From Casuarina equisetifolia (Eukaryota; Streptophyta; Magnoliopsida; Fagales; Casuarinaceae), in NCBI GenBank assembly GCA_028551475.1, contig CM052359.1, forward strand, positions 12,959,583-13,023,582: DNA of 64,000 nucleotides, given 5' to 3'. Under the pieces are notes generated by a model. The model was not told where the DNA came from and made no database searches. It worked only from the letters and a program-made list of their open reading frames with translations. Positions 58,445 through 64,000 of the stretch are shown here, in pieces. Numbering within the stretch: position 1 is the first letter of the stretch; the number at the start of each line of letters is the position of its first letter. Position numbers and translations under genes: made by a program.

Positions 58445-61400
58445 TCACCTCTTGTGATGAAACCTCACCTTCAACAAGAACTGCAGCTTAACCTGTCCAA
58501 GATAAGAACCCCATACTCATTTACAGGCCACGGGAGAGGTGCTAATCACAAGCAGAACAAGCAAGGGAAATTTTCTTCCCCCAAAAATTTTGAAAATGAA
58601 ACACCGCGATTCAGTTACTACTGGCCTTGATCTCAGATTCAAAATCTTAACTTTGCAAGAATGGACGGTTTATCACTTTTTGACAATAACTGATCTGTAC
58701 CATATATAAGACATAACCATCTTTTGGTATTTTGCTTGAGTTTAAATTGGAAATTCATCACTACAGATAAATGGCAGAAAAATAAACTGCTAGTTTAAGA
58801 CGCAAGTGATGAAAAAACAAGATAACTTACTTGGGCTGTATTGTAAACAATGTACTCATTATACAGCAGCTCGGAGGCCTTGACTTTTGACGGCACTGGT
58901 TTTCCACAAGGAACGACAATATCATCCCTCCACTTCACATATTCCGATTCCAGAGGTATATTCTTGCCTAGTCCTTTTGTAGAGTGCTTTCCTTCAGGAG
59001 GCTTATCCATGTACTGAATGACAATGGAGAAGTTAGAAGGGCAAAAGTCATGAAGAAATAACAAATTAGGACCTATACGGCTGAAACTTTGTCCCCAGAA
59101 GATATACTGGAGTAGTTTTTGGTAAAAAATTCAAACTCAAATCATGCAGCTTGGACTCACTTTGGCTTTCTTGAGCTCATGGACCTCACCCAAAGCAACT
59201 TCACTGAGAAGAATTAAGCCAACGGGATTTTTCTTATCAGTGTAGCAATACTGAGCACTTTTACTGACCAGGTCAGCAAAGTAAATCCCTTTGCCAAACT
59301 ATAATGCCAAACAATGAAGATTCAGTCAGATAAAAAAGTACACCATAAAAATCAATCACACAAGCGCACACGTGCACATGCACACACACACACACACAGA
59401 GAAGGAGAGAGAACCATATAGCCAGTTGCTGGTGCTTCAGGAGGAGCTATTCTCAGCCCCTGGCTAAGTATTCCAACAAAATTTGTCAGCCGAGAACCTA
59501 CAGGGGAAAAAAAAATGCTTAGATTTACTTGTACCTATCTTCAACTTCCCTGACAATAGCAGATTCCCACAAACCTTGATCCTGAACAAGCTGCAAAAGA
59601 ATACAGTCATTCACAAGTCACAGCAGAGAAAAAAGCTACAGCTTACCATGCCAGAGGAGCATTCTGTTATTAAGCGCCTCTCTGTAGGGAGCGAACTTAT
59701 CCAACTCCCCTTCTCTTTCAAGTGCAAAAACTTCTTCCAGCTCCAGAGTCCAATCCTGACGATATTACCAGTTGCCAAAACTAAGTTGTCAAGATCAAAA
59801 AAATAAACCAAGAAAGGAAAAAGAAATGAGAAATTATCACCAGCGTAACAAAGTCAATGCTGAAAGTAAACCCACCTTATGTGTAGGGGCATGAGTAGTT
59901 AAGAGATACTTCTCTATTAATCGATAATCTTCACTATCATGAGGAAGGGAAGCAATATCACAATGGAGCTTCATATACTTTTCATCTAGGGAATCATCAT
60001 TATCAGCATCAAAACCTACTAATCTGGAAGCAATTTCAATATCCTGGAGAGCTTCTAACATTTTAACCTACCATGGAAACATAAATAGGGTAGTAATGAT
60101 TAGTCCAAGTCAAAACTGCATGGGGCACACGACAAAGTGCATCATATTACTTAGACATCAGAAAACGGCTTTCTTGTTTCAAAAAGTACAATAACGGAAT
60201 TAGATCTCTATGCTTTATCATCCACTTTAGAGCCTTTGCAAAAGACAAAGCGTTCCCTACAAACCTTTTGAGGAGATTTGAGGGATTGTCGTTGTTTAGA
60301 TAATTATCATTTCTGGAAATAGATTAAAAAGGAGTTCCAAAGTAAGTAGTTAGGACATAATGTAACAGATTAGTAAACTTTTGGACCATTCATGAGCCCG
60401 CCATCCTAATTGGTGGTCCGCTTGTTCTATATGAGACAAGGGACCTGCAGTAAAATTAATTACAAAAAGACTAACAGAATTTCAGAGTGACGCCAATTTG
60501 ACCGGGTGGAAAAAGAAATGGGTCAGAGCTTCTTGGATCAGAGTACCAGCTGCCCAAAAAGGGTAAATTAAATGAAATTTCATATAAATCTAAAACAGGA
60601 TAGCAAAAATAATAACAACAAAAATAGCAATGAAGTACAATTATAATTAACAATAACTAAAAGGAAGCAGATTCATCTTTAATTAAAGAGATAAATAGGT
60701 TGAGAATATGCAAGGTTTAGCTGATCTTATTACTACAGAGTCAATTTGAACAATTAAAACTTGACCCGATTTTAGGTGCGGTCCTTTTTTGGCTATATAT
60801 ACATTTTCACAAATAAACTGACCAAGGCTCATTATTGTAGATGTTTCTTCACAATAATTATGATGGAGAAAATACCAATCCAAATTGAATGGATTCAAGA
60901 CCGTGTTACTGCATGGATCGGGATTATAAATCCTACCATTTTCGTCCATTAAATAATATTTAAGTACTTGAAAAGTCTGTTTTAAATTGTCAAGTTGTAA
61001 ATATTTAGTTACCGAGATCCGATTATAAGTTATTAAATGGTAAAATGAATAAAAATTCGCAATTTGAGGGGCTCTTCCTAATCCTAAAGGCCCCCAAGAA
61101 TTCCTAATTGGAATTAGAGTATCTCTTTTCATCGATTCTTTTTTTATTACATAGATAGGATGGATACTTCACACTGGATTCTTACCTTTGACTTAAAGTC
61201 ATCCTCATCTCTAATAACATGTGGATGAATTGAAGGGATCACCGTGAAAAAACGATTGCTGGCATCAATTATCAAGCTTTCCTTGAAAGAAGGATCATGA
61301 GAATTATTATTTAGCAGATTCTGTATTTCAGTTAATGCCTCAAAACCTGGGGAGGAAGGAAAATTATGAAGTTAACAAACTGTAAAAATATCCCTAATTT

Positions 61401-64000
61401 TCACACCCTTGAATAGAAAATAGTTAGACGACAGAACAGCTATACATCCCAAAAGCAACAAAATCTTTGAAGGTAACTACCCTTTTGGATATTGCTTTTG
61501 CTCAGTTTTCCCAGGGGCATCTCAGCCATATTAATCTCGAATTCCATCATGGCAGCTCTGCATGGATTCAAATTGAGTCTTTCAGGCATACAAATCTTCA
61601 ACCACAAAAGAAATATACCACTAAGTAAATAATGATTGTTTTTAACCTGTAAGTTTCCACATCAAAAAGCATCTTCATCAATTCTACCAAAGCAGGAGGA
61701 AGTTTGCTATCAGCTCCGGTCTGTCTATTCTTAGACACCTGTTTGTTAACCCCATAGTCCTACATATTGCATATAATTAAATCACTAACAACTATAGCAT
61801 AGCAAGTATTGAAAAATGAATAAATAACTAAATGAAGTAGATGGTCTTTACAATATCAAGTGGGAAGAATCTGCCAGGTTGCTTCTGAAAATTTTGTTTT
61901 TGTTCCCATGCCTCCCACGGATTCCCAGTTTTTTCCAGGAACAAACGTTTGAATTCTTGAATTGCATCTGATTTTGACATTTCTTCCAATTTGGTCCCTC
62001 CAATTTTGTTATTTCCCACTCGACCCCACTTACGGAACACATAGCAATCTGACTCTTTATCATCTTGGACTATTTGGAGGATATAGTAACTTAAAATGGC
62101 AAAACATAACATGTCAAAGTAGAACGCAGAAGTTAAAACATAACATACAGGATAAAAAGAAAGAGAATTCAAAATATAACACACAATTTAAAACAAAACA
62201 TACAGGATCAAAAGGAAAAATGGAATAAGCTAGGAATTTGGAAAGATAAACACAATTTAGGGGGTCCAATTTAACAAGAAATAGAAGTTAAAAGGTTGCT
62301 ACTGGAAGCAAACTGTTTTTTTTTTTTTATGTTCAAACCACAACCACCCATCCAGCCCCAAACAACAACACCACACACACACACACACACACACAACACA
62401 CTGGGCGCAGCCCACCACACAAGTTCCACCACTTCTTCCTTCCCAAACAACATTTTCAAATCATCTAGTCCTTCTTAAAAAGATTATGTTCATTGGAAAA
62501 ATTCTAGTTTTGGTTGCTAACACTATCTATAGTTTCTATATCTCCCCATAAGCATATTAAGGCTTTTGGCAAGACGAAGTCAATTCTAACAGCTAAGGAA
62601 GTATTCATTCATTAAATTTTCAGATTGAAAAGCACATTATACATTCAGCTTGCAAACCCAACAGAAAATTCTTGGTTCATCCCCTCACTAAAGTTTGGGT
62701 CAAACAGCATGGTGCTGAAGAGCCTTACAATATTAACATTGGAAAACAAAAAGATCCCCAATCAAACCAGCCTGCGGTGCCATATGCCCATCCATGTTGC
62801 ATGCATTTGATTTAAGCAAGGGAGAAACTCAGATTGCAGAAGAACATCGGAGACAGCAAAAGAAAGGTGGAAAACAACAGCACTACATGTTAACACCAGT
62901 TGATAGGTCAGACATGCTCAAAGTTGTATTGTAGATGCTTTTACCATCCTCGAGTATGTGACCTGTATCTTGGAGACCAGAAGATTCGTGCACAGCACTT
63001 CTTCCTTTTACTTTAACAGTGACCATACCAGACGTTTCACCAAGGGCTTCAACCTTGTACAAATCAAATGGAAGCTTCTTCTATCTTTTAATGCAATCAA
63101 CCAGATACTCCTCCCTCACAATTGGTAACTTCATCCTCCTGTCAATGAAACCATTCCATGTCAAACGAGAATGAACCGAACAATAAAAGTAATAAAGGCC
63201 AGTAATGCAACAGCTGATTTACCTTGCTTTCCTTGTCTCTGCATTTTGATCATCTATCACTCCTCCACTCACAACTAAGCAGTTAGTATCTGCAATTTAA
63301 TTTGTTAACCAAAGGAAGAAAAACAACGGGTCAATGTCCGCAGCAGCCCATTGACATCTCTGAAAACTTGATATTTTTAAGTTCAAAATTCAGTTGATGG
63401 ATCGTAAACATTTCTTGATCTTCATCCCCTTCAATTTTTCTCTTAAATTCCTCCTGCAAAATCATCCCTCGTGAGGTTAACTCACTAATTATGACAGATC
63501 CGAAGCTGCATCAGACAATATTTCAGTTTATCTTTGACAATAAGAACTTGGAATATAGAAAAGAAGGATATCATACCATAGATTCCTCAGGTGATCCAGA
63601 CACCGCAACTCACAAGTCTCCCAAACTTTCTCTCTTTGATTGTTGAGATTCACAGTCACCAGCTTTACTTCCAGAAACATTATTTTTTGATTCTGGAGGC
63701 AGAATCCGAATTGTTTTGGTCTTCTTTTGTGATTTAAACCACTGAATCAAATTAACTCAAGTTAATATCTCTTTATCATGTGAAAAGAATAGAAGCTCAA
63801 TACCTTGATGAGAAATTGATTGTCGGCCACTTCTGGAACTTTCCACTTCCCTTTCAATCGTTCTGGTTCACGAGTAGAGTAAGAACACTTGCTCCATGCA
63901 GATACAAACCCATGGCACCGATACAGGCCTCCAGAATAACGAAGAGAACCAGAACAGATTGGGCAGCTAGAAAGTGCTCCAAACATCATACCATCAGCAC
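58445..64000 (-). CDS. PARP3: Plant PARP3-like poly(ADP-ribose) polymerase, 5' partial, with two in-frame stops
   Basis: From the window edge downward: PADR1 exon 63804-64000 ([19 protein letters not shown]), 63577-63741, a damaged BRCT exon starting 63453, then 63223-63289, 62887-63138, WGR exons 61852-62089 and 61647-61759 ([15 protein letters not shown]), regulatory-domain exons 61481-61557, 61186-61346 and 59876-60067, and catalytic exons 59647-59755, 59415-59497, 59161-59298, 58831-59013 and 58445-58492. From 63289 to the end every junction phase fits. The catalytic His (LLWHGSR), Tyr (GKGIYFAD) and Glu (YNEYIVYN) are present. TGA at 63610-63612 and TAG at 63081-63083 interrupt the frame, and the exon at 63453 lacks a usable donor. 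The family modifies nuclear proteins after DNA damage, and plant PARP3 is seed-associated. Confidence 0.85.
60717..61150 (-). mobile_element. Nuclear plastid DNA insertion (rpoC2 fragment) in a PARP3 intron
   Basis: On the - strand the frame from 61132 reads [18 protein letters not shown], then [35 protein letters not shown] and [20 protein letters not shown], ending at SAKP. This is an internal segment of the plastid RNA polymerase beta'' subunit, which in plastids continues YLATPG. Here the similarity breaks after AKP near 60717. At the other side it ends near 61140-61155. About 430 bp remain without a stop, so the transfer is recent. It lies in the intron between exons 61186-61346 and 59876-60067. 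Confidence 0.92.
62372..62394 (+). repeat. (CA)n microsatellite in a PARP3 intron
   Basis: An uninterrupted run of about 11 CA units. A second, shorter CA run lies at 59378-59397 in another intron of the same locus. Confidence 0.9.

Noticed and set aside
60683..61132. 149-residue open frame taken as a nuclear gene.
   Set aside because: It is an internal piece of plastid rpoC2 inside a PARP3 intron, with plastid similarity breaking off at both ends.
1..64000. CRISPR arrays, bacterial operons or phage genes.
   Set aside because: None seen. Spliced genes and plant retroelements show that this is plant nuclear DNA.

Overview
The window is plant nuclear DNA: AT-rich, with multi-exon genes carrying GT-AG introns, plant-specific gene families (LOB-domain, plant-type PARP3, PPR, UGT85A-like), plant Ty3/gypsy, Ty1/copia and L1-type retroelements, and a piece of plastid rpoC2 in an intron. 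Gene content suggests a eudicot, probably woody, but the species cannot be fixed from the sequence alone.

Left part (1-28.2 kb) is a graveyard. A Ty3/gypsy element (1-3964) with an internal deletion interrupts a family of decayed PLS/E-type PPR units. The units lie in tandem on the + strand: A and B at 3.97-6.44 kb, C to F at 18.86-26.4 kb, and a stub G at 27.77-28.15 kb. A Ty1/copia remnant follows unit B and is itself interrupted by two solo LTRs. Between the PPR blocks lie a UGT85A-like glycosyltransferase fragment, a recent 138-bp tandem duplication, a P-class (Rf-like) PPR pseudogene on the - strand, a tRNA-Met-like sequence and a LINE remnant. An EF-hand-like pseudogene lies between units F and G.

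Middle part (28.2-36 kb) is active-looking. On the - strand a duplicated block carries three copies of a box C/D snoRNA whose guide matches a conserved stretch of 18S rRNA, downstream of a TATA box and telo-box motifs. About 1.1 kb away, on the + strand, lies an eight-exon class 3 lipase gene (31215-35843).

Right part (36-64 kb) holds three regulatory or signalling genes in long non-coding stretches. An LBD29-like gene (+, 46425-47216) and an LBD16-like gene (-, 54592-55533) face each other; in Arabidopsis these families act downstream of auxin in lateral root formation. A plant PARP3 locus (-, 58445 to beyond 64000) has an intact catalytic half, but two in-frame stop codons and a degraded exon in the PADR1-BRCT half. 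One PARP3 intron contains a recent plastid rpoC2 insertion.

The strongest points for a second look are the snoRNA cluster, the damaged PARP3 with its plastid insertion, the convergent LBD pair, and a perfect 21-bp hairpin at 38003-38048. No wholly new multi-gene system was found.
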